A DNA stretch of 64,000 bases from Gammaproteobacteria bacterium (GCA_016708925.1 JADJET010000008.1:62001-126000), one strand, 5' to 3'; positions 11,843 to 21,089 are shown, counted from the stretch's first letter. A program made the numbers and translations. The notes: generated from the sequence alone by a model not told the origin.

Positions 11843-13234
11843 ATGCAGCAGACGCTCGAAAACTTCTACAAGGCGGTGCGCGCGGCAGGGGTCGCGGTCG
11901 CGCCCGCCAACAGTATCGAAGCGAGCCGCGCGGTGGCCCTGGTGGGCTACCGCGAACGCGGGATTCTCAAGCACGCGCTCAGCATGAATCTCGCGAAATC
12001 CCACGCCGATCAGTTGCTGGTGGAAGAATGTTTCGAGCAGTTTTTCCGCTTCGATGCGTTCAGGGACGGCGCCCGGGATTCCGCCCCGCAAGGTGGCGAC
12101 GATCCGGCGGCGAGCGCTGAAGCCGGCGACAAGAAAACATCCACCGCGGAACCTCGCTATGAAGGAGAACTGCCGCTCGCCAAAATGCTGATGGCGGGCG
12201 ATCGCACGGCGCTTGCGGTGGCCATGCAGCAGGCGGCACGGGACGCGGGGCTCACCGACATCTGGTTTTTTACCCAGAAAAGCCTGTATACCCAGCAGAT
12301 TCTGCAACGCATGGGTCTGCGCGAGCTCCAGGATGAAATCCGCGCCCTGGGCGAGGGTTCCTGCCCGACCCGGATCGCGACCGCGGGCGCCTTGCGTACC
12401 GCCAAGGACCGGTTGTACGAGGAAGTGCGCGATTTTGTCGAGCGTCAGCTGGGCATGTTCGGCAAGACCGCGGTGCAGAGTTTGCGCGAGCGCCATCTGC
12501 AAAAAACCCGGCTGTCGAATATCGATCTGCGCGACTTCCGCATCATGCACGAGCTGGTGCGCAAAATGGCGCGACGCCTGAGCGCGCTTTATTCCAGGAA
12601 ACGCAAGCGTGCGGATCGCGGCCAGCTCGATTTCGCGCGGACGTTGCGGCGCAATGTCGCCCATGACGGCGTGCTGTTCGAGACGCACTGGAAAACCCGT
12701 TTCGTTGATAAACCGCGGGTGCTGGTTCTGTGCGACGTGAGCGGCTCGGTGCAGGCGTATGCGCGTTTTCTGCTGCTCTTCCTCCACAGTCTGAACGATG
12801 TCCTCAAGCGTATCGACAGCTATGTGTTTACCGGCAGCCTGGCGTCGGTGAACGATATCTTCGACAGCTATCCGGTGGCCGAAGCGATCGACAAGATCAT
12901 GGCGGAGCACGGTTTCGGCGGCTCCGACTACGGCGGCATGCTGCTGGATCTGGAGCGGGACTGTTTGCGCGGCATCGATCACCGCACCACGGTGCTGATA
13001 TTGGGCGACGCCCGCAACAACAACCTGGACCCGCGCAGCCATATCCTGCAACAGGTGCATCAGCGCGCGAAGCGGGTGATCTGGCTGAATCCGGAGCCGG
13101 AGTCGTTCTGGAATACCGGTGATTCGGTGATGCGCAACTATCGCCCGTACTGCCACCTGACGAAAACCTGCAACACCCTCGACCATCTCGAACGCCTGCT
13201 CGACGATCTGCTGCGCGCCGCGACCGCGGCTTGA
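11843..13234 (+). CDS. VWA-domain protein, CoxE-like partner of MoxR ATPase
   Basis: 463-residue cytoplasmic protein with no signal peptide. The C-terminal half is a von Willebrand factor A domain with the metal-ion-dependent adhesion site DVSGSV (DxSxS) near residue 297 and a late Asp in LILGDARNN. The family is CoxE-like (DUF58/VWA_CoxE). With the preceding MoxR ATPase it forms the typical MoxR-VWA chaperone pair, in which the ATPase powers remodelling and the VWA protein recognises the client. The middle region (about 70-100) is low in complexity and probably a linker. Client not inferable from the window. Confidence 0.88.
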   Translation: MQQTLENFYKAVRAAGVAVAPANSIEASRAVALVGYRERGILKHALSMNLAKSHADQLLVEECFEQFFRFDAFRDGARDSAPQGGDDPAASAEAGDKKTSTAEPRYEGELPLAKMLMAGDRTALAVAMQQAARDAGLTDIWFFTQKSLYTQQILQRMGLRELQDEIRALGEGSCPTRIATAGALRTAKDRLYEEVRDFVERQLGMFGKTAVQSLRERHLQKTRLSNIDLRDFRIMHELVRKMARRLSALYSRKRKRADRGQLDFARTLRRNVAHDGVLFETHWKTRFVDKPRVLVLCDVSGSVQAYARFLLLFLHSLNDVLKRIDSYVFTGSLASVNDIFDSYPVAEAIDKIMAEHGFGGSDYGGMLLDLERDCLRGIDHRTTVLILGDARNNNLDPRSHILQQVHQRAKRVIWLNPEPESFWNTGDSVMRNYRPYCHLTKTCNTLDHLERLLDDLLRAATAA

Positions 13235-13243
13235 TACGGGACG

Positions 13244-13273
13244 AAAAAAAAGCGCCGGTGGGGGAGCCGGCGC
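13244..13273 (-). terminator. Rho-independent terminator of the torF-like gene
   Basis: Read on the minus strand, a 7-base perfect GC stem (GCGCCGG/CCGGCGC, 13252-13258 with 13267-13273, loop 8) is followed by eight Ts (A-run 13244-13251 on plus). It lies 26 bases past the stop of the minus-strand porin gene and may also terminate the convergent VWA operon. Confidence 0.85.
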
Positions 13274-13298
13274 CCAAGGGGGGGAGGAGTTCGGGGGA

Positions 13299-14003
13299 TC
13301 AGATCTCGATGGGCAGGGAGTAGGTGAGAGCGAAGAGCAGATCCTCGTCGGTCGCGCCGGGATCGTTCTTGCCGAAGTCCTGGTCGATGACCTTGCTTGC
13401 CGTGAACGAGATACGGTCGTTGAAGGAGTAGGTGAGATTCAGGTGCGTCATGTCGTTGGTGTTGCTACCGTCGGGGTCGTGAAAGCCCAGAGTGGCGCTG
13501 AATTTGTCGATGCCGGCGCTCAGGGTCCAGTACTCGTAGCCGGTCGCTCCTGCGATGTTGTCGTAGTAGGACAATTTGATGGTCTTCCAACCGATTGTCG
13601 TGACGATCTCGCTCAGCTCGCCGGTGGTATCGTCGGAGACGTTGAAGCCGTTGCCGGCGAGACCGTTGTCGGAGTAGTTGTAGTTCCACAGGCTGATGTC
13701 GAAGATGAAATCGTTGGCCCCGGTGCCCCAGCCGACGAAATAGTCGTATTCGTTGCCGAGGGTGTCGTCGCCACTGCTCATCCAGATGCCGGCATAGGCC
13801 CCGCCGATGCTGTACTTGATGTCGCCCGATACCGCCGGGCTGCCGTCGCCCAGGTCGATGCCGCGCCACAGATACATGTTGGATACCGCGGCGGATGCTG
13901 AAAGGGTTCCCTCAGCCTGTGCCGTGGGTGCCACCAGCAGCGCGCCGCTGACTGCTGCACAGAAAACACTGGCGCGAACGAATTTGGCGTTAGTTGCGAA
14001 CAT
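13299..14003 (-). CDS. TorF-family putative porin (Gcw_chp)
   Basis: 234-residue secreted beta-barrel candidate of the TorF/Gcw_chp family, small outer-membrane proteins of unknown substrate. A signal peptide ends at TAQA-EG (about residue 30). The mature part begins SASAAVSNMYLWRGIDLG, the typical family opening with its W-R-G motif. It continues as alternating aromatic beta strands (DYFVGWGTG, DISLWNYNYSD, LNLTYSFND) and ends on a strand (LTYSLPIEI). A purine-rich ribosome site (GAGGAAG) precedes ATG 14003, and a strong terminator follows. Monocistronic. Confidence 0.82.
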   Translation of the reverse strand: MFATNAKFVRASVFCAAVSGALLVAPTAQAEGTLSASAAVSNMYLWRGIDLGDGSPAVSGDIKYSIGGAYAGIWMSSGDDTLGNEYDYFVGWGTGANDFIFDISLWNYNYSDNGLAGNGFNVSDDTTGELSEIVTTIGWKTIKLSYYDNIAGATGYEYWTLSAGIDKFSATLGFHDPDGSNTNDMTHLNLTYSFNDRISFTASKVIDQDFGKNDPGATDEDLLFALTYSLPIEI

Positions 14004-14390
14004 GGTCTTCCTCTCGTTGAGTTTTCTTTAAATCAAGGTCGGAAATTAATGCTTCCGCCCGTGTGCTTGCGCACCAAGTGCTCAGCAGGATTTGTGCCAG
14101 TTGGTGGTTCTGCGGTGAAATTCCCGGGGTGCGAGGTCGCCGGGGGATGCCCAGGCCGGTCGCAACGCGCCTCAGCGCCCTGTTCGGCCTGACGTTCGAT
14201 GGTCAGTGGGGAGGTGGGGAGGTAGGAAGAATAACGAGTGGACGGGGTGGCAAGCGCTCCGGGTAACGCCCGCGCGCATCAATGGCGCGGTACAACCTGG
14301 TCAGCGCAGAAACCCGGGCGGGGACTTGCTGTCACAAAAAGGCAATATAGTAGGGCGCTTGCAGGCCAAACGCCCCACTATGGGGCGCTC
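14004..14390. other. 387-base gap without a gene
   Basis: No supported reading frame. It carries the upstream region of the TorF-like gene and a hairpin near 14371-14387 that can end transcription of the glycine-rich gene. Confidence 0.6.
14371..14387 (-). terminator. hairpin after the glycine-rich gene
   Basis: CGCCCC (14371-14376) pairs with GGGGCG (14382-14387). On the minus strand the stem is followed only by TTTGG, so termination is plausible but the T-run is poor. It lies 4 bases past the stop codon. Confidence 0.45.
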
Positions 14391-15371
14391 TCAGGGCGAG
14401 TGCTTCTCCAGCGCTTCGAGGCGTCGCAGCGCCTCATCAAGCTTGCGTTCCAGCTCTTCGGTTCTGTCGGCAGGAGCGCGTGACGCAGCCGGCGTCGGGT
14501 TGGCAATCCGTCCGGTTTCGATCAACTGATTCAGGCGCCGGTTGAGGTCCTGTTCGATCACGACCTGGCCCTTGGCGCCCGCGCGCCCGACTTTACCCGG
14601 CTGGCCGTCGCGACCGGCGGCGCCGCCGTCGACCCACTTCTGACTGCCGGAGAGGGTGCGTGCCTGCACGTATTTGCCCTCGTTGCCGGATCCACCGCGA
14701 CCGGCGGGACCGGCAGTGCCGCCAGCGCCCCCTTCGCTGACCACAGTGACCGGGATGTCGGCGGGGGTGCTTTGGTCGGACAGGTAGCTGTAACGAACGC
14801 GGGCGCTGCCGCCATTGCCGCCATCGCCGCCATCACCGGCGTCGTCGCCGGCACCGCCGTCGCCGCCCGAACACTGCTGTGCGATGCCGCCATCCTGGCC
14901 GCGTCCGCCGGCGCCGCCCTGACCGCCCGCGCCGCCGGAGACATCGATGGCCAGTGAGCCGAGTTTTTCGATGCCAAGATTCAGGTCGAGGGCCGCGCCG
15001 CCGGCGCCCGGATTACCCGGGTTGCCGGCGCCGCCGGGATGGCCGGCGCGGCAGGCATCGGCGCGTCCGGCGATAGACTCCCCAGCCTGACCGTTGGCTC
15101 CCGGCGCGCCGCGGCCGACGATGTGCACACCCTGGCCGATGGTTGCGCGATCCACCTGCAAGCGCCATTGCTCGGCGCCGGGCGGTAACACCAGCGTCGC
15201 GCCGTCGCCCAGTATCCAGGCGTCGAAACGCGCATTGGCCTCGGCGGGACTGAGCTGATGCGTCGCCCCGGCACCGACCCGCAAGGTTTCCCCGGCGCTT
15301 GCCGCCAGCGGGAGCAGCGCGCCTGAGCAGCCCAGCAAAGACATCACGATACCTGCGCGAAAACTGTTCAT
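14391..15371 (-). CDS. Secreted glycine-rich, collagen-like protein of unknown function
   Basis: Not recognised as a named family. 326 residues: signal peptide (about 1-26, ...LAASA-GE), a short beta-rich region (about 27-85), then about 170 residues dominated by Gly with irregular G-x-x triplets (GAPGANGQAGE, GGAGGQGGAGGRGQDGG, GGAGDDAGDGGDGGNGG). A charged C-terminal helix (about 290-326) has a heptad pattern (ELERKLDEALRRLEALEK) typical of a coiled-coil trimerisation or anchoring segment. Two cysteines lie in the repeats. It sits 78 bases past urtE on the same strand, but a shared function with urea transport is not evident. An extracellular or periplasmic structural role is inference. Confidence 0.75.
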   Translation of the reverse strand: MNSFRAGIVMSLLGCSGALLPLAASAGETLRVGAGATHQLSPAEANARFDAWILGDGATLVLPPGAEQWRLQVDRATIGQGVHIVGRGAPGANGQAGESIAGRADACRAGHPGGAGNPGNPGAGGAALDLNLGIEKLGSLAIDVSGGAGGQGGAGGRGQDGGIAQQCSGGDGGAGDDAGDGGDGGNGGSARVRYSYLSDQSTPADIPVTVVSEGGAGGTAGPAGRGGSGNEGKYVQARTLSGSQKWVDGGAAGRDGQPGKVGRAGAKGQVVIEQDLNRRLNQLIETGRIANPTPAASRAPADRTEELERKLDEALRRLEALEKHSP

Positions 15372-15449
15372 GGGGCGTTGAGCTCCTGGTGTCGAAGGGG
15401 GTAGGCAAGGGTGCCGGCCTTACAGCCGACGGGCGGTCAGGTCGCGAGT

Positions 15450-16145
15450 TTACACAGCGATATAGCGCCTTACGACGGCTTCTTCCATTTCCGCGCCGGC
15501 GCCGGAGAGGACGACGGCGCCGCGATCCATCACCAGGTAGCGATCGGCGAGATCGCGCGCGAATTCGAAGTACTGTTCCACCAGCAGGATCGCCATGTCG
15601 CCGCGGTCGCGCAACAGTCCGATCACGCGCTGGATGTCCTTGATGATCGAAGGCTGAATGCCTTCGGTGGGTTCATCCAGCAGCAGCAACCGCGGCCGCA
15701 TCACGAGCGCGCGGCCGATGGCGAGTTGCTGCTGCTGGCCGCCGGAGAGATCGCCGCCGCGCCGTCCCAGCATCTGGCGCAGCACCGGAAAGAGTTCGAA
15801 GATTTCGTCCGGAACGCGGCGTTCCGCGCGCGGCAATACCGCAAATCCGGTCTTGAGATTTTCGAGTACGCTCAACTGCGAAAAGATATCGCGGCCCTGG
15901 GGGACGCAGGCGATGCCCCGGCGCGCGCGCTCGTAGGGTGGCAGGGCACTGATGTCCTCGCCCTCCCAGCGGATACTGCCGCCGGCGATGGGCTGCTGAC
16001 CCGCGACTGCCCGCAGCAGTGAGGTCTTGCCGACGCCGTTGCGCCCCATCACACAGGCCACTTCGCCGATGGCGGCGCCGAAGCTGACGTTCTTGAGCGC
16101 CTGGCTGGCGCCGTAGAACAGATCGACGTTCTCGATGGTGAGCAT
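15450..16145 (-). CDS. urtE: Urea ABC transporter ATP-binding protein UrtE
   Basis: Second ATPase of the high-affinity urea importer (HAAT/branched-chain type). ATG 16145 gives 231 residues. Walker A is GRNGVGKTS, the ABC signature LSGGQQQQLAIGRAL and Walker B LLLLDEPTEGIQPSI. The segment LFYGASQALKNVSF near the N-terminus and TEGIQPSII after Walker B are typical of UrtE rather than LivF. The start lies 2 bases past the urtD stop on the minus strand. Last gene of the urtABCDE operon. Confidence 0.93.
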   Translation of the reverse strand: MLTIENVDLFYGASQALKNVSFGAAIGEVACVMGRNGVGKTSLLRAVAGQQPIAGGSIRWEGEDISALPPYERARRGIACVPQGRDIFSQLSVLENLKTGFAVLPRAERRVPDEIFELFPVLRQMLGRRGGDLSGGQQQQLAIGRALVMRPRLLLLDEPTEGIQPSIIKDIQRVIGLLRDRGDMAILLVEQYFEFARDLADRYLVMDRGAVVLSGAGAEMEEAVVRRYIAV

Positions 16146-16147
16146 GC

Positions 16148-16909
16148 TCAGCGTCCCAGATAGACTTCGATGACGCGCTCGTCCTGCTGCACGTGCGCCA
16201 GCGTGCCTTCGGCGAGCATATGACCTTCGTGCAGCACGGTGACGCGGCAGTCGAGGGCCTTGACGAAAGTCATGTCGTGCTCGACCACCACCACGGAATG
16301 TTCTCCGCTGATTTCCCGCAACAGTTGCGCGGTGAGTTCGGTCTCGCGGTCGGTCATGCCGGCCGCGGGTTCGTCCACCAGCAGTAGTTCCGGTGACTGG
16401 GCGAGCAGCATGCCGATTTCCAGCCACTGTTTCTGGCCGTGGGACAGCGCGCCGCCCGGCCGTGCGCGCTGCGCGGCGAGGCCGACGCGCGCCAGAATGG
16501 CGTCGATTTGCTCCCGCGCATCGTGCGCATGGCGACGCAGCAGCGTGGTGAATACGCCGCGCTCACCGCGCAGCGCGAGCTCCAGATTTTCCGCCACGCT
16601 GAGGCTTTCGATGACGGTCGGCTTCTGGAACTTGCGCCCGATGCCGAGGCGGGCGATCTCCGCCTCATCGTGTCGGGTCAGGTCGATGTCGTCGCGAAAG
16701 AACACCGTACCCGCGCTCGGGCGCACCTTGCCGGTCACCACGTCCATGAAGGTGGTCTTGCCGGCGCCGTTGGGCCCGATGATGGCGCGCAGTTCGCCGG
16801 GAGCGACGGCGAGTGACAGTTCGTTGAGCGCCTTGAAGCCGTCGAATGACACCGTGACGCCTTCAAGGTAGAGGATGTTGGTGGGCAGGTGGCGGCCGGT
16901 TTCCAGCAT
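16148..16909 (-). CDS. urtD: Urea ABC transporter ATP-binding protein UrtD
   Basis: First ATPase of the urea importer. ATG 16909 gives 253 residues; longer in-frame extensions overlap urtC and are rejected. Walker A GPNGAGKTT, signature LSHGQKQWLEIGMLL, Walker B LLLVDEPAAGMTDRE and H-loop VVVEHDMTFV are all intact. LSHGQKQWLEIGM is a diagnostic UrtD motif. The start overlaps the urtC stop (TGATG type), so translation is coupled. Confidence 0.93.
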   Translation of the reverse strand: MLETGRHLPTNILYLEGVTVSFDGFKALNELSLAVAPGELRAIIGPNGAGKTTFMDVVTGKVRPSAGTVFFRDDIDLTRHDEAEIARLGIGRKFQKPTVIESLSVAENLELALRGERGVFTTLLRRHAHDAREQIDAILARVGLAAQRARPGGALSHGQKQWLEIGMLLAQSPELLLVDEPAAGMTDRETELTAQLLREISGEHSVVVVEHDMTFVKALDCRVTVLHEGHMLAEGTLAHVQQDERVIEVYLGR

Positions 16910-18024
16910 CAGTTGTTGCCTCCCGTCGCCGCGGAAGGGGGCGGCTGCCGGCGTTGCCCGAACAGCCCGACCACGCCCCGGGGCAGGAACAGGGTGGACA
17001 CCACGAACAATCCGCCGAGCAGGAACAGCCAGATTTCCGGAAAGGCGCCGGTGAACCAGGTCTTGGCATAGTTCACCAGCAGGGCGCCGACGATGGCGCC
17101 GTACAGGTAGCCGCGCCCGCCGACCGCCACCCATACCACGACCTCGATGGAGGCCAGCGGCGCGAATTCGCCCGGATTGATGATGCCCACCTGGGGCACA
17201 TAGAGCGCGCCCGCGATCCCGGCCAGCATGGCGCTCAGCACGAACACGAACAGCTTGTAGTGTTCGACGCGATAGCCCATGAAGCGGGTGCGGCTCTCGG
17301 CGTCACGCACCGCGACCAGCACCCGCCCGAGCCGGGACACCACCACCCAGCGGCACAGCAGAAATCCGGCGATCAGCGCGAGCCCGGAGCCCACGAACAA
17401 ACCGTTCTTGGTGGCGGCGGAGGTCAGACTGAAGCCCAGCAGTTCCTTGAAATCGGTGAGGCCGTTGTTGCCGCCGAAACCCATGTCGTTGCGGAAAAAC
17501 GCCAGCATCAGCGCATAGGTGAGCGCCTGGGTGATGATCGACAGATACACCCCGGTGACGCGCGAGCGGAACGCGAACCAGCCGAAGGCAAAGGCGAGCA
17601 CGCCGGGTACCAGTGCCACCATCAGGGCGGCGAAGAAGAAATTGTCGAAGCCGTACCAGTACCAGGGCAGCTCCTGCCAGTTCAGAAACACCATGAAATC
17701 CGGCAGCAACGGGTTGCCGTACACGCCGCGACTGCCGATCTGGCGCATCAGATACATGCCCATGGCGTAGCCGCCGAGCGCAAAGAAAGCGCCGTGACCC
17801 AGGCTCAGAATGCCGGCATAACCCCACACCAGATCGAGCGCGAGGGCGAGCAGGGCGAGGCACAGGTATTTCCCGAACAGCGAGACCATGTAGGTCGAGA
17901 GGTGAAACGGCGAAGTTTCCGGGACTGCCAGGTTGAGCAGGGGAACGACCAGGATCAGCATTCCCAGTCCGGCCAACAGCCAGCGGCTGGCGGCATCGTT
18001 CAACAGGCGCGGGGAGCCGGTCAT
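16909..18024 (-). CDS. urtC: Urea ABC transporter permease UrtC
   Basis: Inner-membrane permease of the urea importer, 371 residues from ATG 18024. A TTG six bases earlier is also possible, but the GGAGG ribosome site is spaced for the ATG. About ten hydrophobic helices are visible, and the family motif GYAGILSLGHGAFFALGGYAMGMY lies in the first third. The gene begins 3 bases after the urtB stop and ends overlapping urtD. Forms the membrane pore with UrtB. Confidence 0.92.
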   Translation of the reverse strand: MTGSPRLLNDAASRWLLAGLGMLILVVPLLNLAVPETSPFHLSTYMVSLFGKYLCLALLALALDLVWGYAGILSLGHGAFFALGGYAMGMYLMRQIGSRGVYGNPLLPDFMVFLNWQELPWYWYGFDNFFFAALMVALVPGVLAFAFGWFAFRSRVTGVYLSIITQALTYALMLAFFRNDMGFGGNNGLTDFKELLGFSLTSAATKNGLFVGSGLALIAGFLLCRWVVVSRLGRVLVAVRDAESRTRFMGYRVEHYKLFVFVLSAMLAGIAGALYVPQVGIINPGEFAPLASIEVVVWVAVGGRGYLYGAIVGALLVNYAKTWFTGAFPEIWLFLLGGLFVVSTLFLPRGVVGLFGQRRQPPPSAATGGNN

Positions 18025-18026
18025 AT

Positions 18027-19658
18027 TCAATCCTCCACGAACCGCCCCTTGAGGGCGAACAGACCCCGGGGTCGGCGCTGGATGAACAGGATCACGAACA
18101 CCAGGATCAGGATCTTGGCGAGCACCGCGCCCACCAGGGGTTCGGCGAATTTGTTCACCACGCCCAGGCTCATGGCGGCGACAAAGGTGCCGAGCAGATT
18201 GCCGACGCCGCCGAATACCACCACCAGAAACGAATCGATGATGTAGGACTGCCCCAGGTTCGGCCCCACGTTGGTGAGCTGACTGAGGGCGACGCCGGCG
18301 ATGCCCGCGATGCCGGAGCCGAGCCCGAAGGTCAGTGCATCGACCCGCCCGGTGCGGACACCCATGGAGCTTGCCATGGCGCGGTTCTGGGTGACCGCCC
18401 GCATCTCCAGACCGATGGGCGTCTTGCGGAGCAGCGTAATCAGGCTCGCGAGCACGGCGAGCGCAAACAGGATGATGTACAGCCGGTTATAGGTGAGCGA
18501 CAACATGCCGTTGATTTCCCAGGAGCCGCTCAGCCATTGCGGGGTAATCACCGATTTGTTGAGGGGCGAAAAAATGGTGCGCACCAGTTGCTGGAGTACC
18601 AGGCTGATGCCGAAGGTGGCGAGCAGGGTTTCGAGCGGGCGTCCGTAAAGGAAACGGATCACGCTGCGTTCGATGGCGATGCCGACCAGGGCGGTGACCA
18701 CAAAGGCGGCGGGCACCGCCACCGCCAAGGAGTATTCGATGTGGCTCGGCATCAGCAGTTGCACTACATAGGTGGTGTAGGCGCCGAGCATGATCATCTC
18801 GCCGTGCGCCATGTTGATGACGCCCATCACCCCGAAGGTGATGGCGAGGCCGACCGCGGCGAGCAGCAGCACCGAGCCCAGGCTCAAACCGAAAAACAGG
18901 TCACTGACAAAGGCAAACCGCTGTTCGCGCCCGCGCAGGTCGGTGATTGCCCGCGCGAGTCCGGCCTTGACGGTGGCGTCGGTCTCGGTGCCCGCCTGCT
19001 GTTCCAGCAGGGTGAGAATCGCCTTGTCGCTGGTGTCGGCGAGGGCGGCCACCGCCGCGCCGCGGGTTGCGGGATCGGGGCTCGCGAGGTGGAGACTGGC
19101 CTGGGCAGTGACGAGCGCGGCGCGCGCGCCGGCGTCGGTTTCGGCGGCGAGCGCTCGATCCAGCAGCGGCAGCAGCGTGGTTCGCGCATTTCCGGTGAGC
19201 GTGCGGGCGGCCTGGCGGCGCACGCCGGGGTCCGGGTTCTGAAGTTGGGTGGCGGCGATCAGCACGCGCAACTGGCTGCGCAGACTGTTGTTGACCGTGA
19301 TTTTGCGCAGATCGTCCGTGCGCGGCGCAGCGGTGGGTGCGTCGGCCTGTGCCGCACCCGCCAGCGGGACGGGAGCGCCGTCGGCGGGAGTGGCGATGAT
19401 CGCGCCGGTCGTGGCGTCGCTGTAGAGCGTGCCATCGAGCAGCGCTTGCAGCAGCACAGGCACACGCGTATCGCCACTGGCCGCGAGCTGTATCACCAGG
19501 GCTTCTTTGTCGCGGAAGCTGGCGGTCCCCAGGGCCAGCATGAGTTCATCCACCGGGCGCGCCTCGACCCCATCGGCGGTCATGGTGACGCCGGTTCCAG
19601 AGTCAGCGGCGGCGCCCGCCGTGGTCAGGGCCAGCAGTAATAGAAGCAGGGGTTTCAT
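18027..19658 (-). CDS. urtB: Urea ABC transporter permease UrtB
   Basis: 543-residue permease from ATG 19658, preceded by GGAG. A signal-like helix (residues 1-18) is followed by a periplasmic extension of about 225 residues with alpha-helical HEAT-like repeats (QAARTLTGN, ALVTAQASL, AALADTSDK). This extension is typical of UrtB and absent from LivH. The C-terminal 300 residues form the permease (VMGVINMAHGEMIMLGAYTTYV; GIAGIAGVALSQL). Second gene of the operon, separated from urtA by 114 bases that contain a hairpin. Confidence 0.92.
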   Translation of the reverse strand: MKPLLLLLLALTTAGAAADSGTGVTMTADGVEARPVDELMLALGTASFRDKEALVIQLAASGDTRVPVLLQALLDGTLYSDATTGAIIATPADGAPVPLAGAAQADAPTAAPRTDDLRKITVNNSLRSQLRVLIAATQLQNPDPGVRRQAARTLTGNARTTLLPLLDRALAAETDAGARAALVTAQASLHLASPDPATRGAAVAALADTSDKAILTLLEQQAGTETDATVKAGLARAITDLRGREQRFAFVSDLFFGLSLGSVLLLAAVGLAITFGVMGVINMAHGEMIMLGAYTTYVVQLLMPSHIEYSLAVAVPAAFVVTALVGIAIERSVIRFLYGRPLETLLATFGISLVLQQLVRTIFSPLNKSVITPQWLSGSWEINGMLSLTYNRLYIILFALAVLASLITLLRKTPIGLEMRAVTQNRAMASSMGVRTGRVDALTFGLGSGIAGIAGVALSQLTNVGPNLGQSYIIDSFLVVVFGGVGNLLGTFVAAMSLGVVNKFAEPLVGAVLAKILILVFVILFIQRRPRGLFALKGRFVED

Positions 19659-19682
19659 GGGGCTCCGGATTTTTATTGATCG

Positions 19683-19700
19683 CCCCGGCCGTGGCCGGGG
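19683..19700. other. intercistronic hairpin between urtA and urtB
   Basis: CCCCGGCC (19683-19690) and GGCCGGGG (19693-19700) form a perfect 8-base stem. It lies past the urtA stop and before urtB, where many ABC operons carry a hairpin that protects or attenuates the binding-protein message. On the minus strand it is followed by an A/T-rich stretch rather than a clean T-run, so partial termination is possible. Confidence 0.6.
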
Positions 19701-19772
19701 AGCATCCGCAAAACAGGCCGGCACCGCGAGTCAGAACTGACTGGCAGGAGGTCTCGCGGGCCGGCGGCCAAC

Positions 19773-21089
19773 TCAGTAATTCTGGCCGGAACAGGTCTTG
19801 GTGGCGGTGTTGTAATTGCCGCAGTTGATGGCGGGATCCTGCCAATCGGAAGTGATCTTGGCGCTCTCCGGGAGGAAATCGGTCCAGGCGTCGCCGGGTA
19901 CTTCCTTGTCGGTTTTCCAGACCACTTCAAACTGGCCGTCGGCCTGGATCTCGCCGATCAGCACCGGTTTGGTGATGTGGTGATTGGGCAGCATCACGGC
20001 CGAACCGCCAGTGAGATTGGGCACCGACAGGCCGTAGATCGCCTTGCGCACCGCGTCGACATCCGTGGTCTTGGCTTTTTCCACCGCTTTCACCCACAGA
20101 TTGAAGCCGATGTAGGTGGCTTCCATCGGATCATTGGTGACGCGCTTGGGATCCTTGATGAACGCGTGCCACTGTTTGATGAAGGCGGCGTTTTCGGGCG
20201 CGTCCACGCTCATGAAGTAGTTCCAGGCCGCGAGGTGGCCGACCAGGGGTGAGGTGTCGAAGCCGGAAAGCTCTTCTTCACCCACCGAGAAGGCGACCAC
20301 CGGGATGCTTTCGGCGGAAATGCCCTGATTACCCAGTTCCTTGTAAAAAGGCACATTGGCATCGCCGTTGACGGTGGAAACCACGGCGGTTTTCTTGCCG
20401 GCGGAGCCGAATTTCTTGATGTCGGACACGATGGTCTGCCAGTCGGAATGCCCGAACGGCGTGTAGTTGATCATGATGTCCTCGGCCGCCACCCCTTTGC
20501 TTTTGAGATAGGCTTCGAGAATCTTGTTGGTGGTGCGGGGATAGACGTAATCGGTGCCGGCCAGCACCCAGCGTTTCACGCCGACGTCCTTCATCAGGTA
20601 ATCCACCGCCGGAATCGCCTGCTGGTTGGGCGCCGCGCCGGTGTAGAAGACGTTTTTGGAAGACTCTTCACCCTCGTACTGGACCGGATAGAACAGCAGG
20701 CCGTTCGCTTCTTCGATGACGGGCAGTACGGATTTGCGGGACACCGAGGTCCAGCAGCCGTAGATGACATCCACCTTGTCTTTTACCAACAGCTCCTTGG
20801 CCTTCTCGGCGAACAGCGGCCAGTTGGAAGCCGGATCGACCACCACGGCTTCGAGCTTCTTGCCCAGCAGGCCGCCCTTCTTGTTCTGCTCGTCGATCAG
20901 CATCAGGACAGTGTCCTTGAGCGTCGTCTCGCTGATCGCCATGGTGCCCGACAGCGAGTGCAGCACCCCGACCTTGATGGTATCGGCGGCGAATGCGGAA
21001 CCGGCCGTCAAGGCGAGCGCGGTGGTCAGGGCGCGCAGCCCGGTTGTCTTGAATCGGCGTCGGAATCCCGTGCGTGTGGCTTCGTTCAT
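19773..21089 (-). CDS. urtA: Urea ABC transporter substrate-binding protein UrtA
   Basis: Periplasmic urea-binding protein, 438 residues from ATG 21089 with AGGGAG ribosome site. The N-terminus is a signal peptide with a twin-arginine-like region (RRRFKTTGLRALTTALALTAGSAFA). The mature domain opens TIKVGVLHSLSGTMAISET, the hallmark of UrtA/FmdD proteins, and carries the family segments VIYGCWTSVSRKSVLPVIEE and LLFYPVQYEGEESS. The start is supported by a sigma-54-type promoter about 80 bases upstream. A longer reading to 21230 would run through that promoter and into a ureG remnant, and was rejected. Confidence 0.95.
   Translation of the reverse strand: MNEATRTGFRRRFKTTGLRALTTALALTAGSAFAADTIKVGVLHSLSGTMAISETTLKDTVLMLIDEQNKKGGLLGKKLEAVVVDPASNWPLFAEKAKELLVKDKVDVIYGCWTSVSRKSVLPVIEEANGLLFYPVQYEGEESSKNVFYTGAAPNQQAIPAVDYLMKDVGVKRWVLAGTDYVYPRTTNKILEAYLKSKGVAAEDIMINYTPFGHSDWQTIVSDIKKFGSAGKKTAVVSTVNGDANVPFYKELGNQGISAESIPVVAFSVGEEELSGFDTSPLVGHLAAWNYFMSVDAPENAAFIKQWHAFIKDPKRVTNDPMEATYIGFNLWVKAVEKAKTTDVDAVRKAIYGLSVPNLTGGSAVMLPNHHITKPVLIGEIQADGQFEVVWKTDKEVPGDAWTDFLPESAKITSDWQDPAINCGNYNTATKTCSGQNY

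Noticed and set aside
14391..15371. PE_PGRS-like mycobacterial protein
   Set aside because: Glycine-rich tracts alone are not evidence. There is no PE domain, and the signal peptide and coiled-coil tail are unlike that family.
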